Origin: Tolypeutes matacus
Taxonomy: Eukaryota; Chordata; Mammalia; Cingulata; Chlamyphoridae
NCBI GenBank assembly: GCA_026826555.1
Contig: JAKSZT010053928.1
Span: 1,918,440-1,982,439, forward strand
Reading direction: 5' to 3'
Length of the DNA: 64,000 nt
The notes beneath the pieces were generated by a model. It was given only the letters and a program-made list of their open reading frames with translations. It ran no database searches and was not told the DNA's origin. Below, in pieces: positions 34,051-46,459 of the stretch. Position numbers and translations under genes: made by a program. Numbering within the stretch: the stretch's first letter is position 1; every line of letters begins with the position of its first letter.

Positions 34051-35429
34051 TAATACTTAAGGTGTGAAATGGGACTTTTCCTGCCATCTCAGAATTTTGG
34101 CTAAAATTCCAAAGCTTAAGAAAAGTGATGAGAAATGCCCCAACAATCTACAACAAGGTGCTAATAGATGGCCCAGCTGGTCCTTAAAGACTCTCAAGAG
34201 AAAGTTAAAGATTCATCAAGAGGAGAAAGTACTTATGGTGTCTCCATTTCTTACCTATGGGTTCTTCCCCTCCACCTTGAGCAAAGTAAGGAGACACCAA
34301 GAAAATCACTCACAGAGACTGATGATATTTGCCAGGCATTGAGGCTGGCCTCCTACTCCCTAGCTGGATGCAAGCCCTGGGCTGCTCCAAAGCATTAGAG
34401 AATTCTTGGGAGAATCCCAGCTTGCATCCCCTGGAGTTTGAGGGACTAAAGTAGTCAGAGGGCAAAAGATTAACTGGTGCTGCCCTACGCAGCAGCACAA
34501 GGAGAGAGGGCCAAAGGGAATAGGTGACACTTCCAAAAATGGCAAGCAGAGCAAGGTATGTGAGTGTCCATGACCACTGAGTACCCATGACTTGAGTGCC
34601 CCAGAAAGTGAGCAGTTAGAGGCGCCTTGAAGGATGCTTTCCCAGATCTACCTGGCAAGGTGAATAAACCAGAGCAGAAAGAGGCTAGATGGAGTAAACT
34701 GACAAGAGATTGGAGCCAAAAGTCCATCACTCATGTCAGGAAGTGGTCTTAGTGGGGTGGTGGGAGCATCTCCAAAGGACCCATAAAAAGCCCCAGCTTG
34801 GGCATCTGTCACAAGGAACACACTGAGAGATGGCTTACAACATCCCCAGTTCAGCAAGTCTTTCTGTCTTCCTCTAATCCCCTCCTGCTGGCCTTGACTC
34901 TGGGTGGAGCCAGAGGCAACATTGTGAATTGGAGCCAGTAAATCAAGGACTGCAAAATAACCACCACCACCCTCTTCCTGCTATTCATCTTCAAGATCAA
35001 GGACCAGGATTCAGATGGTAGAGGGTAGAAACTCTAAACTGGATGAAATATTGAAATATGGATTTTCCTTTGACAGGATTTCTTAATACATGAGCATGAG
35101 ACTGGCCTAATACCCAAACGTGATTAGAAAAGCTATGAAACTGGTCAAGAATATCATCCAGGAACAGGATGGAGCTCTGATAGAGCATGGGGGAAGGCAG
35201 GAGGGAGAAAAACAATACTATCTCCTGATTATGAACTTCAGCCCATTCAAAAAATTGTTAAAATTAAGTATTCATTCATGTATGAGCTAAAAGCATGTTA
35301 CATCCCACCAGTGACCCACATCCTATATTCCACACTTAGGAAAGATGAATTACATCACACGAGAATAATGGGACCATGGAGATGACAGCATTTCAGCATT
35401 GAGAAAGGCCCTCAGCCATTGCCTATGTT
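34051..35429. other. Unclassified sequence, possibly old repeat
   Basis: No gene recognised. 'cccataaaaagccccagc' near 34780 and 'ggtgaataaaccagagcag' near 34660 are TATA- and polyadenylation-like words that could belong to a decayed LTR, but no ends were found. Confidence 0.25.
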
Positions 35430-35578
35430 AAGTGTCAAATAGAATCATTCAGAGACAAGGACAAGATCTCAGAGATGGCAATGGCCTGCCCCAAATTACA
35501 TAGCTACTTATTTAACCAGAACTCAAGTATTTTAACTCCTAGATCAGAGTGCTTTCCCAAATACCACATTGTGTCCCT
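35430..35578 (-). mobile_element. MIR fragment
   Basis: 'ggcctgccccaaattacatag', 'aaccagaactcaagtatt' and 'cagagtgctttccc' suggest a diverged reverse-complemented MIR. Confidence 0.5.
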
Positions 35579-35655
35579 GATTTACCATTGCTGTTTTAAC
35601 ATTGTGTTGGCAATTTAATTAAGGAATATATAAAATTTGTTTGCCTTGTTGTTTT

Positions 35656-35659
<4 letters not shown>

Positions 35660-35687
<28 letters not shown>
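35660..35687. repeat. A28 homopolymer
   Basis: Uninterrupted run of 28 A. No AATAAA or flanking direct repeat was found, so it is not supported as a retrocopy tail. Confidence 0.9.
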
Positions 35688-35691
<4 letters not shown>

Positions 35692-35838
35692 GCATTTTCC
35701 CAGTTTAATTAATCCAATATTAAAACTAAGAAGATATATTGTCTTCAGTTTTCCACTCTATCCCTAATATGTCTTCCAGGCCACCCACTTGCCTCAGAGG
35801 TTGGGCCCAAAACACTGTGAGTAGAAGCTTTTATGTAG

Positions 35839-36060
35839 GATATTCATTCATTCAACAAATGTTTATTAAACTTCCAGGCATTGGAAGTAGAACAGAAACA
35901 AGTGCGAGTCTTGCCTGCAGTTGTTCAGCATCAGCAGGTACAACAGTGTGAGAACACTCTGATGACCAAGTACAGCCGAATGCTGAGTGACTGAGAACCA
36001 AGAGCACGGAGCCAGTCCTGGGGCAAAGGAGGTCAGGGAAGGCTTTGCCTAAAGAGATAC
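35839..36060 (-). mobile_element. L2 LINE 3' fragment
   Basis: 'attcattcattcaacaaatg' with 'tttattaaacttccaggca', then 'ggtcagggaaggctttgcc', is the reverse complement of the L2 3' region. Confidence 0.75.
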
Positions 36061-36371
36061 AAATATTTATATATATGTTTGATTCACATCAGACATTCAC
36101 ACTAACGAAAGTGGCATCAAGATTTCAACTGGTTTGCATGTTGGTTGGACAGGAAAAGACACTCAGACAGACCCACTCTATGTCTCCATGCCCCAGCTGG
36201 TGGCGTCTAAATGTGGGCCCCTCCCACTCCCCCTACATGATTTGAAAGACATATCACTGCACCCTGAGCAGACAGAAAAGGAGACCTGGGTAGTTCATGA
36301 ACAAGAATCAGCCTTAAAATTGTGTTAATTGCATCTCTCTCTCTCTGTGAATTTGCAAATAAAGTAAGCAA

Positions 36372-36855
36372 AACGCACAACTCCATTGGCTCCCCAAAGA
36401 TGTCCATGTTCTCATCCCAGAACCTGTGAAGAGACCACTTTACATGGCGAAAGGGATTTTTCAGATGTGATTAACATTAAGGACCTTGAGATGGGGGAAG
36501 AGAATCCTGTATTACCCAGGTTGGCCCAATCTTAACATGTGAAACTTCAGCTGGAGTCAAAAGGAGCTGTGACTACAAAGGAAGGGTTGGAGAGATGCAA
36601 TGTTGCTGGATTGGAAGATGGAGTAAGGGGCCCCTGAGCCAAAAAATGTGGGAAGCTTCTAGAAGCTAGAAAAGACAAGGAAACAGGTCTCCTAGTAACT
36701 CCAGAAAGGAACACAGGCCTGCTAATGCCTTGATTTTAGCCTAATGAGGCCCGTGTTGGACTTCTAACCCACAGAGCTGCTGGATGCTAAATCGGTGTGG
36801 ATTAAGCCACTAAGTTTGTGGCAATTTGTTAGAGCAGCAATAGAAAACTAATACT
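36372..36855 (+). mobile_element. Solo LTR, MaLR/ERVL type
   Basis: 'atgtccatgttctcatccc', 'cagatgtgattaacattaa', 'ggaccttgagatggggg', 'tctagaagctagaaaag' and the end 'tttgttagagcagcaatag' form a well-known old mammalian LTR. The 5' end is slightly trimmed and the 3' end falls at about 36855. No internal genes and no clear duplication. Confidence 0.8.
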
Positions 36856-36857
36856 GA

Positions 36858-37799
36858 ATTTGTGACTCCTCATTCGAGTGAGGGAAAAGTGCAGTTGAGA
36901 GATGGCTCCCAGGAAGGTTAATGACATGCCACTAAGCAAATGTCAGAGATAACCATCCAAACTGTTTTTATTGTGTGTGTGGGTTTAAAGGTGCTCACGG
37001 TGGGCTATTTTAGTTATTCAAGGGACGCGTTTTCAAGGGAGTAGGGAAGATTCCTCAAGGAAGATGAGTCAGTTTCTTCAGAGAAGACTGACTGACCTCA
37101 AGGACCTAATGAGAAGAAAACTGTAAATCCCATGTATGTCTTCTCTGCTCGTCATTGGACTGCTGGCTGTAGGAAGCCACAGAGAGGAACCGTCTGGATG
37201 CAGGCCTGAGCCCCAGGGCCTAAGCACTTTTCTCTTTCCAGAAGTGCTGCTGAGAATGTACCTGAGGAAACAGATAGGTTATTGGGGCAATAAAAATCAT
37301 AGAGATATGTGGTGTGGGACTTGTTACTTACTTTTACTGTCTAAACCATCAGAGAGAGTCATTTGTAAGAATTCTTTCACATTTGTATTGGAAAGGAATT
37401 CTTCTTCCTCCTTCTTAGCTGAAAAGGGCACCCATGAGGATAAGTGGAATTGCATCATGAATTTTTCCTTTGTCTTCAGCAGCATCCTGCTTTTGGTTTG
37501 CTAGAAGTGGGATTTACATGAAATAGAGTCTTATTCTCTCTAAAAGTTCACCTCTAGGCACAGATCAAACAATAATGGCTGTGTGATAAAGTACCTCTGC
37601 CCTTATGATGTAATGAAATTGCCCCAAATGTAAATGTTTTAAAGTTCTTTTCCATCTTTGCTTTCCCGACAGTACAAATCATCTGCCATTCTATTTTATT
37701 TTCCTACAACCTACTCTTTATGCCCCTTCTTTATCCATGTTCCTGGTGATTAGGTGTTGGGTTTGAGAAGCTTTACACAATATTACAAATTCTCAGAAT
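36858..37799. other. Unique sequence
   Basis: A plus-strand frame of 122 codons (37136-37504) starts with a hydrophobic stretch and ends in one, but shows no recognised family. No splice or promoter support. Nothing else seen. Confidence 0.35.
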
Positions 37800-37975
37800 T
37801 GTCAAGGTATTGAAGAGTTCATTTAATCCTCCTCTTTGCTCTTCTACTCTGGGGCTTTGCCCAAGCCAGCAGAGGTACAAGATGTTTCTCATACTCCTAA
37901 AGAGTCCCTGGCTTGGAGAACAAACCCATTGGTCTATTTACTATTACAAGAATCCTCCTTACATCTAATAAAACT
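37800..37975. mobile_element. Possible CR1/L3-like ancient repeat
   Basis: 'gaagagttcatttaatcctcc', 'ggcttggagaacaaaccc' and 'atcctccttacatctaata' have the flavour of an ancient CR1/L3 or similar repeat. Weak. Confidence 0.3.
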
Positions 37976-38114
37976 CTTAAAAAAGAAAAATCTTACTTGC
38001 TCTAAATAGCGGTCTTTTACTTTGCCTTTCATGGAAACGTTAGCAAGTTCTTTAAAAGTACCTTAAATATATTAAGGGAACCCCAGAGCATTAAACATAA
38101 GAGGAGCGCAGAGA

Positions 38115-38250
38115 TCACTATCTCAACCACTTCTTTTTACTGATGAAGAAACTGAAACCCAAAGAAACCCAAGGATCACATTGCAAGGTGGTAGTCAAAC
38201 CAAGACGGATGGACACAAGTCCTGAACTCCTGGCCCACTGCTCTCTTTCT
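38115..38250 (-). mobile_element. MIR fragment
   Basis: 'actgatgaagaaactgaaacc', 'aaaccaagacggatggacac' and 'tcctgaactcctggcccac' match a reverse-complemented MIR-type order. Confidence 0.55.
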
Positions 38251-38380
38251 CATGCTGGAACAACTATAAGAGATTTTAAAGAAACCATCGCTGGGAGGTA
38301 TAGCATGAATCAAGTGGTTAAGGAGTAGAAGATCAGAATACAGATTGCCTGGATACAGTATTTGTAGCTCCTAGGAGTGA

Positions 38381-38670
38381 CACCCTACACTAAAAGTGAA
38401 GATAGTATCAAAATAATATTTAATAGTATTTTTGGTTTTAAGAAAAAATAAAGGTAGTAAAATAACTATCTGGCTCAAGTCTCTTGATATTCTAGAATGT
38501 CCACCTCCTTGCTTTTTAAAAATGAATACAACAATAAAATTCGGCTGGTATCTTAAAAGCTATCACCCCTGATTCTGGCAAGCTGCTAAAATAGTAAGTC
38601 TGGAGAATGGCTCAGGAGTCTGAGTTTTCATCAAGGTCTTAGTTGATTCTGAAGCAGGTCATCTACCATG
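38381..38670 (-). mobile_element. hAT MITE copy A of an inverted pair
   Basis: Collinear, in opposite orientation, with 40040-40310. Shared words include CTGGCTCAAGTCTCTTGATA and 'ggcaagctgct', and 'atcacccctgattctggc' against 'atcgcccctgattttggc'. Ends resemble MER5-type termini. Family not named. No coding capacity. Confidence 0.65.
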
Positions 38671-39330
38671 TGTGATAATAAAAATTGTGCAAAATTTTAA
38701 ACTGTTTCAGACCAATCAATTCTCGACTAATGTTTTATAGTCAAAGCAGCAGGATTCCTGTACTTCTGACAATCTACTGTTGTCTGATCATACCACAGTT
38801 TTTCTCCTCTGGGAAGGTGGAGGTCACTGCCATCTCCTCACCCTATCAGGTGGCACCTCACAATGGGGCGGTCACTTTCTGCAAACCGAAGCAGGTTTTC
38901 TGGCCTCTTATGTTCTCTCCATCTTACTCTCTTGTGCCCAGGACACCTTCATCTCACATCTATCTTTTTTGGAAGTCATAAGCGCTACTTAAATTGTATA
39001 GAATAAGGAGAGATACAATTCACTCTCTTACTCTTCATTCTCCCTTTTCCTCTTTTTTTCACCAACCCTTCAACCCCTCACACAGCAAATGAGTGGCAGG
39101 AAAACATATAAAATGCAAAGCACTGGACTTCCTCACTTTGGGTCCAGTTCTCTTTTCACTGGACCACACTGACCTACCCATTTCCCTGCATGCTAGTGAC
39201 CACTGATGCCAGCCATTGGGAGCCAAAGCAAGGGCCAAATCAGCTGATGGGTACAGACAGCCGGTAGGAGTCCACTGGAACAACAAATGGAAGAAGAGGC
39301 TGCAAGTCAGGGTGTGAGATTAAATCCATT

Positions 39331-39938
39331 TGTCTTAGTTTGCCAAAGTGTTGCCGATGCAAAATAGCAGAAATGGGCTGGCTTTTATAAAAGGGATTTA
39401 TTTGGGGTAAAGTCTTACAGTCCAAGACTGTAAAAAGTCCAACACAAGGCACCATAAAAGGTGCTTTCTCACCAAAATCAGCTGCCACATGGTGAAGCAA
39501 GATGGCTGCCAATCTCTGCCGAGGTCTCTGCCTTTCTGCAGCTGTAGGCATACCTGGCATAAGGCTTATCTTTTACCTGGCCTTTGCTCTCAGACTCAGC
39601 AGCTCTGCTCTCTTCCCAAGTTCAGCTGTAAGCTATCATGCATACGGCTTATTTCTCCCTGGGCCTCAGCTCTTGGAGCCTCTTGGGGGCTTCTCTCCTT
39701 GCACCTCAGCTGTGGGTGTAACTGGAGGGCCTTTCTCTCACGTGACAGGATTAAAAATAAGTGCTTCCTTTATCTATGTCTTTTATCAGACTCAGCAAGA
39801 GGGCAGAGACTCAACCTGAGTTACGCCTCGCTGATGTAGTCCAATTGAAAGGGTCTCACACCCACAGGAATGGATTATATCACAAACATAATCCCTCTCT
39901 TTTGAGGATTCATAAAATAATTTCAAACTGCCGCAACA
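39331..39938 (-). mobile_element. Solo LTR, MaLR-like family A (copy 2)
   Basis: On the minus strand it starts TGTTGCGGCAGTTTG and ends 'caaactaagaca'. AATAAA on that strand is at 39397-39402. ACCCACAGGAATGGATT (39860-39876) is the reverse complement of the 17-mer in the 26.4-kb copy. Length about 608 bp. A shifted AAATG duplication is possible but would remove the TG/CA ends. Open frames of 105-116 codons here are LTR noise. Confidence 0.8.
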
Positions 39939-40014
39939 TTTAAGCTGGGTTATGGTTTCTCTGGCTATCAACTAAACAGAACTGCCTTATGCCAACCCTC
40001 TAATGCCTTATGCC

Positions 40015-40443
40015 CAGGTTTTCAAAAGGAGCTCTTTAGAGCACCTGCATCAGAATCACCTATAAGGACTTATTAAAAACTCAGATTCCTGAACCCCACT
40101 CCAGACTAACTATTAAGCAGCTTGCCAAAATCAGGGGCGATAGCCTTAGGACTAGCCTAATTTTGTTGTTGTGTTTGTTTTTAAAAAGCAATAAGAGAGA
40201 TGTCTTAGAATATCAAGAGACTTGAGCCAGACAAATAGTTATTTTACTACTCTTTTATTTAAAAAACAAAACGCATTTAAATGGTATTTGATACCATTTT
40301 AGTTTAGGGAATTACTCCTGCTTTTGGCAAGTACCAAAAACATTTATAAAATCAGAATCTCATGGCTGGGCCTTGGTGCCTACTTATTCATTAAGCACCA
40401 CAGGTGATTCTTACATTCACTAAAATTTTTAAACTACTTCCTG
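40015..40443 (+). mobile_element. hAT MITE copy B of an inverted pair
   Basis: Left terminus CAGGTTTTCAAAAGG with 'gcatcagaatcacctataag' and right part 'caggtgattcttac' with 'cactaaaatttttaaac' are MER5-like ends of a Charlie-type hAT MITE. The interior matches copy A at 38381-38670 in inverted orientation. TGCCTTATGCC occurs at 39983-39993 and 40004-40014 just before it. Confidence 0.65.
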
Positions 40444-42019
40444 TGCCTTCCTTTCTTAATCCTTTTGTTTTGATACTGGGAGGGGAGGAGGGAAGGAAAA
40501 GCCTCTTTCATAACTTTTGTCTGACAGGTTCAATTTGGTCTATACTTGCCCTCTCAGGTGGGTCCACTATTACAGCATTTTACTCCATTCAACATTCAAC
40601 CTTCTTTCCTGTTTGCAGCAAACCCTTCACTGTGCATAGTATTGAGTAGCCCAGGCAAAGAAAGCTTCTCTGGTCCCACATCCTTGTAGCCAGGGCTTGC
40701 GCCTGTGACTAAGCTCAGCCAATTGGATGCTTCCACCAAGATGTTGCCTCAGGGATGAATGACACAGGACTTGTAGCTATGGCAATAGCATCCTGCAAGA
40801 GTAGTGAAGATATCTTGGCTAGATCACATTGCCTAACCACTATCCACTTGTGAATGGTACCATTTGATTATTAGATGGTTTGATATGGCAGAAAGCCCTG
40901 AGCTAGTCCCTACAAAACTTTTCTTCTAATGCTGACTACACCACTGGTGAGCCACCGGACTCAAGGGAAGTCCCTCCATCCTCACAGGCATTACTTTCAC
41001 CATTTATAAAAAGGAAAACCATTGTCCCTTAGCTACTTTGTTAGTTACAGTGAAATCCAAATTTTAAATATATATGTGCTTCAAAAACTGCACAATAAAA
41101 TCATTAGGGAAAATGAGTTTTTTAAATATATCTATTCTCACGGGAGCAAAGAATTTTTACTCAGCAAGAGGTATTTTTAGAACAGGATTCTTGGCTTTTT
41201 GTGTGACTTTTAAAGTTAACATCCAACTTGCTGATTTTTAACATCATGAGTTTATTTATTTTACCAAGTCCCTGTTGTTTCATCTGTTATCAAGCAGGCA
41301 AATTCTCCCAAAAGAATAATACTGTGAAAATAAAATGCTTTACAAACTACAGTGAGAGCCAATGGCTCTTCTCCACCTGGAAAAAAAAAAAAACTCCATT
41401 CATTTCCCACCAGCTGTTGCTTTTTAGAGAAACCAAATATTTTTGGAAAGGACCACCAACATTCTGGATTCAACCCACATATAAGTTTTAGAAACGCAAC
41501 ATGCAGTCAGCTTGCCAGTCTTAATCTTGCACTTCCATTAAACACACCACAATTGCATCATAAAATGGAAAAGGGAAGAATTTATAAACAAATAAAGCAG
41601 TTAATTGGGGCAATAAAAATAGCAGTTCCCTCCAGAGTGTGGAATTGGTGTATCAACCTGCAGAACCCTGAAATCTGTTGCAGTAAGTGCAAGAGACAAA
41701 GAAGCAAAGGCAAATCAAAGATTTCAGGATTGCTCAATCATCCACAAGGCTTACCTGCATACACACACCCTCGGCCCCACCTGCCCTCTCCCCCCACACT
41801 GGCAACGAATCTTTCCAGCGAGATGACCAGCCCCAAGACCAATATTCCCCTGGTCTCTGTCCCATTGCCAGGACCCCAGTCAATGCTATAGTTGTGTCTA
41901 CAACAGACCACTTAGGTGGAGAGATGGAGGCATTTTCTCAGTTGTGCTTCTCTTTCCTAAGCCATACCCATCTGAGAACTGGGCAGTGCAGTGACCTAAT
42001 TGTGCACTGTCTAAAAAGG
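40444..42019. other. Mostly unique sequence with the longest ORF of the window
   Basis: A 179-codon plus-strand frame spans 41352-41891, overlapping a 164-codon frame in another phase. Neither shows a domain or a plausible start context. A diverged old repeat may lie at 40660-40870 and a MIR-like patch at 40910-41035. An A13 run is at 41381-41393. Confidence 0.35.
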
Positions 42020-42253
42020 AGCAGGCTTTGGAGCCACATGCACTGGGCTGGAATCCTGCCACTGGCTCCCACTTCCTTTGTGACCGTGAGCAAAAGCAAG
42101 ATCTTTAATCTCAGTGCATTCATTTACTCATTTAGCATATATTTATTAAGTACCTACTACACACCAGGCTCTGATCTTTAGATTTTTTTATCGCTTAAAT
42201 GATGATAGTAAATCCCTACATCACAGGGTTGTTTTGAGAATCAAATGAGAAAT
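42020..42253 (+). mobile_element. MIR with an L2-like piece inside
   Basis: 'ggctttggagccacatgcac', 'gctggaatcctgccactggc', 'tgtgaccgtgagcaaaagc' on the left and 'atcacagggttgttttgag' on the right are MIR in order. Between about 42113 and 42180 lies 'tatttattaagtacctacta' and 'ccaggctctgatcttta', an L2- or MIR-like end. Confidence 0.65.
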
Positions 42254-42305
42254 ACATATATACATACATACATACATACATACACATACATACACACATA
42301 TGTAC
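42254..42305. repeat. (ATAC)n microsatellite
   Basis: Imperfect tetranucleotide ATAC/ACAT repeat of about 50 bp directly after the MIR. Confidence 0.85.
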
Positions 42306-44819
42306 ACTTGCATATACAGAATATAGTATGTGCTCACAAATAAGCTCCATTCTTTCAAGCAGCAGATGAGAATTGCAGCAGATATGTTGTAAGTAGTGTT
42401 AAAATGGAATATTTTGCATAGTATTACTTTATTCAAGGAAGTAAGAGAGGAAAAAAAGAAAGACTTATAGTATCCACCCTACCCTACTCCCGTCCCATTA
42501 ATGAGCTCTGGCTTCACTCATGTGAACTGCAGAATATTCAGGATGGATTGCTGGGCTCCCAGGGACACTGGGATGGAACCGAGCCAACCAGTCCATGTGG
42601 AGAGTGCACTCGTGACCTTTGCCTTGTTAACACCCAGGACCTGCACTCTCTCCCACCCCTGGAAATGTTTACAGTCCATTCATGTAATCAGATGCACACA
42701 CGCGCACACACGCACACACTATCTAGCAGGAAATTGTGCCTCTTAATAGAGGTCTGGCTTTTGATATGTTTTGTTTAAAATCCCCAGAGATAAACCTCTG
42801 TTTTACCTTTGTTTAATGGTCCTCATAGTACAGAGAATAGAGCTGTGCTCCAAAGATGCTCAATTAATCACATATGATACTTGTGAAAAATTAATTTTCA
42901 GATCTAAAAAAGAAAGAGATTAGTACATGGTATTCTTGTGAACTATTTCCCAGATCCTAGGTCAACCTAAGAGAAGCCAAAATTTATGTGAAGCCTATGT
43001 AAGTGTTTGATATCATTTGAAAACTTCCTTCAACCTAGCAAATGCATATAGGCTGCTACATTACAGAAAATATCAACTAGGACGCTAATGATTGGAGTTG
43101 GAACCAACATTAGCCCTAAAAACAGGACCATAGAGAGAAGAGGAAAAGAAAAGAGGCTTAATTTCTCCTCCAGGTGAGTATGTTAAACACATATAATTCA
43201 AAGGTTCCCAGGCTGTTCGGGCAACATGTTGGGTTAACTGGTTTCCAAAGGTACTGAGTTTGTTCAAACCTAAATGAACCTTTTATTCTTGGAATAATAT
43301 GTGGCTAGAGAAATTGAACCCATGTGTCGAATTCATTTGCACATTGACTGTAAAACATATTTAAGAGTTATACTCTGGAAAAGATCCACAAGCCTTGAAC
43401 AAGCGTACCATCTCTTTCACCTAAGACCTACAGAGAAACTTTATGGGCAACACTGGCTTCCTGTTTCTTGCCAGCTCTGGTCTCCTCTCACATGTAAACA
43501 AAGCTCAAGTGAACCAGGAGCCATTTGGAAAGCTGTTGGAGTGCTGTCCTTTCATCAGCTCACCTGGCGCTCTCATAAAGCCTCCAAGAGGCCCGCATCT
43601 GGTAGGTAATAAAATACAGAGCAAAATGAAGACACCTGGCTGTGGAAGTGCCCTGGCCACTGGACGAAGCCATCTCGGCATTATTTCAACCATAGCCAAT
43701 GCCAAGATTTTAATGGGGCAAAGCCAAGAGCCCTCTTTCGATATATTTTTCCTGTGCTAGGTTCACTGGCTATGCTACTCCCCGTGCCGCCCAAGTATTC
43801 CATCAACGGCAGCATCAAACCGACTCACAACCCAAACAAGGAAAATGCTTCTTAACATGACAGAATCAAACACAATAACACTTATCTCATACTCCCATTT
43901 CCCCAGGGTGCTGGCACTGAAGGGCAGATCTTCTCTTTTTCTCCACCTCTTCTTACTCTCCCAAATAAGAATAAATGTTGGATCTCTTTGCAAGAAGAGA
44001 CAGCTACGCCAACCACAGAGGACGTGTTCTGACTGTCAACGCTGATGGATGAGATTCTGTACATTTAATAAATATAAATGTCATAATCCAACCATCAAAT
44101 TTAATAAACAAAAATACCACAAACCATCTTTCCTCTATGCTCCATGTGCTCCTTTAAAGCTGATAACATTAGAACACACTTTGCCCAAGCTATAACCTCA
44201 CCATCTGCCTGGCTCAACTTCTGAAGACTCGGTATGAGCTCGAAAGAAAAGCAAATGACTTCACACTGAAGGGGGTGGTGAGAACGAGGGGTAGGGGAGC
44301 ACTGGATAGTTTTGTTTTGTTTTGTTTTTTTCACTCCTCCTTTTCCTTCTAACCCATTTGTTAACTCTAGAACCAGATGTAACTCTCCAAGTGTAAGTTC
44401 AATCCTCAAGAATTATTAGGGAGGTAGGTCATGAGGAACATTTTTGCATGATCTACACAAACTAAACTAAAACTCATGCTTCACCAGCTGGCTGAGTTGT
44501 ATATTTCAGTGCTTTGCTTAGGAAATGTGTGAGACAAGATGCAGATACTAACAGATTAAGGATATACTTTCTTTTGATGGTAAATTAATAATAATCATAA
44601 CCACAATAATAAGCACATACCAAAAAACAATTTCATTCCCCAGGGATACAGAAGGCCAGATTCAAAGCTGTAACTGGAGGTGGCTCTCTATTTCGAGAGT
44701 TCAGGAAACCTCAGCCATTAAAGTAAATGCAGAAAAGGGTAACCAAGTCCAAGGAACCTTGGAGAACCTTGCAGAATGAAGAGGAAGCAAAACTTATGCT
44801 AGATACAAATAAACAGTCC
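42306..44819. other. Unique sequence
   Basis: A short interrupted CA repeat is at about 42691-42719 and a T-rich tract (TTTTG)n at 44310-44330. No gene or transposon recognised. Open frames reach 105 codons without motifs. Confidence 0.35.
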
Positions 44820-44998
44820 CTTTTATTGAGTGCCTGCTATGTCCCAGATACTTTACCTACCTTTTTATAATTTATGCTCATTGAATCCCCTCATGAACCC
44901 AGGCACAAAAAAGATATTAGTGGCTGAAGTGCAGATGCTTTATAGTGTGCTTAAGTTAACAGCACTAACATGTAGTAGAGTTTGGATTGGAACCCAGG
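44820..44998 (-). mobile_element. MIR SINE
   Basis: 'ttttattgagtgcctgctatg', 'ctcattgaatcccctcatg' and 'agagtttggattggaaccc' are a nearly complete reverse-complemented MIR. Confidence 0.65.
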
Positions 44999-46272
44999 AC
45001 TAACTCCAGAAATGCTATTTCATTCCTCTCTGGAACACCCCAATTTTTCTTTGGGAACTACTACTCCCTCACTCTTAAACCACATAGTTTACCTCACCTC
45101 CCAGTTGCAGTATCCAAACCCACACCGTCCTCTCCGAGCCCATGTTTGCAGCTTACTCTGCAAAGGTGCTCGGGAAGTAGATTCTGATGCTCCAGCGGCG
45201 ATGGTGGCCAGGGGCACTATGGGCTGCAAAAACGACATTCCTTCATACCTAAAAACCCCTAAGGTCTTTAAGTTAAACCCAAACCGACAGTGGATTTCAG
45301 GACATGTCCGCTGGGTGCTGCTAGTCTCACTTCCCATCGGAGGTGTCTAGGTAGCACCCTATGCCAGCTTCTGCATAAGAGAAATCATTTGACCACTTCA
45401 GGTGTGGTATAATTCCCCTCTCTTCAGTAACCAATCCACATCCGGAGCACAGTTCAAAGCTCACACCTTGCACAGCGTGCTTCCTGCTCCTACCCTGCCT
45501 CCAAGAGCCTGGCCATCTTATTCCATTCTGGGTTCTACATATCCAGATGCAGGCTCAGCTGTCCAAGTCCTTGAGCTCTTCTTGATGACTAGCAGAGTAA
45601 CATGCACCCCGTGAGGGGATGGGAGTGGGGTAGAGGGCGATGGTGTTATATGCAGTCTTGCAACTTCATTGGAAACTGTGAGTCTCAGCAATCCTTTAAT
45701 ATATAAAACCCAGGCCCCTGCACTGCTGGACAGTGAAGAGAGGTAAGAGGATGGAGACTGAGCAACGATACCCTTTGAGCCAAACTCTCCCTACATTCCT
45801 TTGGTACACAGTGGAAAGAATGGCAATGGAAAAATCACACAGGGATTTTACTACAAAATTATTAATGAAATATCATCTTGCAACTGGAAAGTTTTATTTG
45901 GAACTGGATGGGATCTCTGCTTACCAAGGGTCTCTACCCCTTCTTAGTTTCATTTATACTGCAAGTCATTTTTGCTAGTGTTACAAAATGGGATAAGTTC
46001 AGTGTGACAATTATTTTTCCTCTTGAAAGAACACTCAAATAATGGAAGCAGCAGGACTCGGAACAAATATTGCCACTTATGAGAGAGGACCACAAGGGTG
46101 GGCAAAATTCCACAAGAGACAGTCTGTGTCCCAGAAGCTGGGATCTAATTTACAGAAAGGCCATGTTCAATGCTATAGTTTGAAGATGTCTGCAATTTTC
46201 ATAGAATGATCTCATAGCTTGAAGGTCAAAGTTTACTACTGCAAATTTCTTCTCTGCAGAGTTTTCCATGAT
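44999..46272. other. Unique sequence
   Basis: No gene or repeat recognised. A small CpG-containing patch lies near 45190-45210. Confidence 0.35.
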
Positions 46273-46294
46273 AAAAAAAAAAAAAAAAAAAAAA
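46273..46294. repeat. A22 homopolymer
   Basis: Run of 22 A. No AATAAA or flanking direct repeat found, so a retrocopy is not supported. Confidence 0.85.
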
Positions 46295-46459
46295 GGTAGG
46301 GAGAGCACAAGAACCAAATTTCCCACCTCTAATGCCCAAAGAAGATGCCTACAAATGGTGGTTGGAGTAGGTGGGGAAGTAGAGAGGGGAAAAAGATGGA
46401 AACCATGGCTCCATTCTGTCCAGGTCTGTCCTTCCTTCCTGGCCAACCCTTATAAAAAC

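Noticed and set aside
35600..35687. Retrocopy ending in the A28 run
   Set aside because: No target duplication found on either side.
37281..41620. 17-bp exact match ATTGGGGCAATAAAAAT at 37281 and 41604
   Set aside because: An AT-rich 17-mer pair is expected about by chance in a 64-kb window. No extended similarity around it.
41352..41891. Longest ORF (179 codons) as a possible gene
   Set aside because: No recognised domain or motif, overlaps another 164-codon frame in a different phase, and contains a homopolymer-coded lysine run. Length is plausible by chance in 64 kb of six frames.
46150..46294. Retrocopy ending in the A22 run
   Set aside because: No polyadenylation hexamer and no target duplication found.
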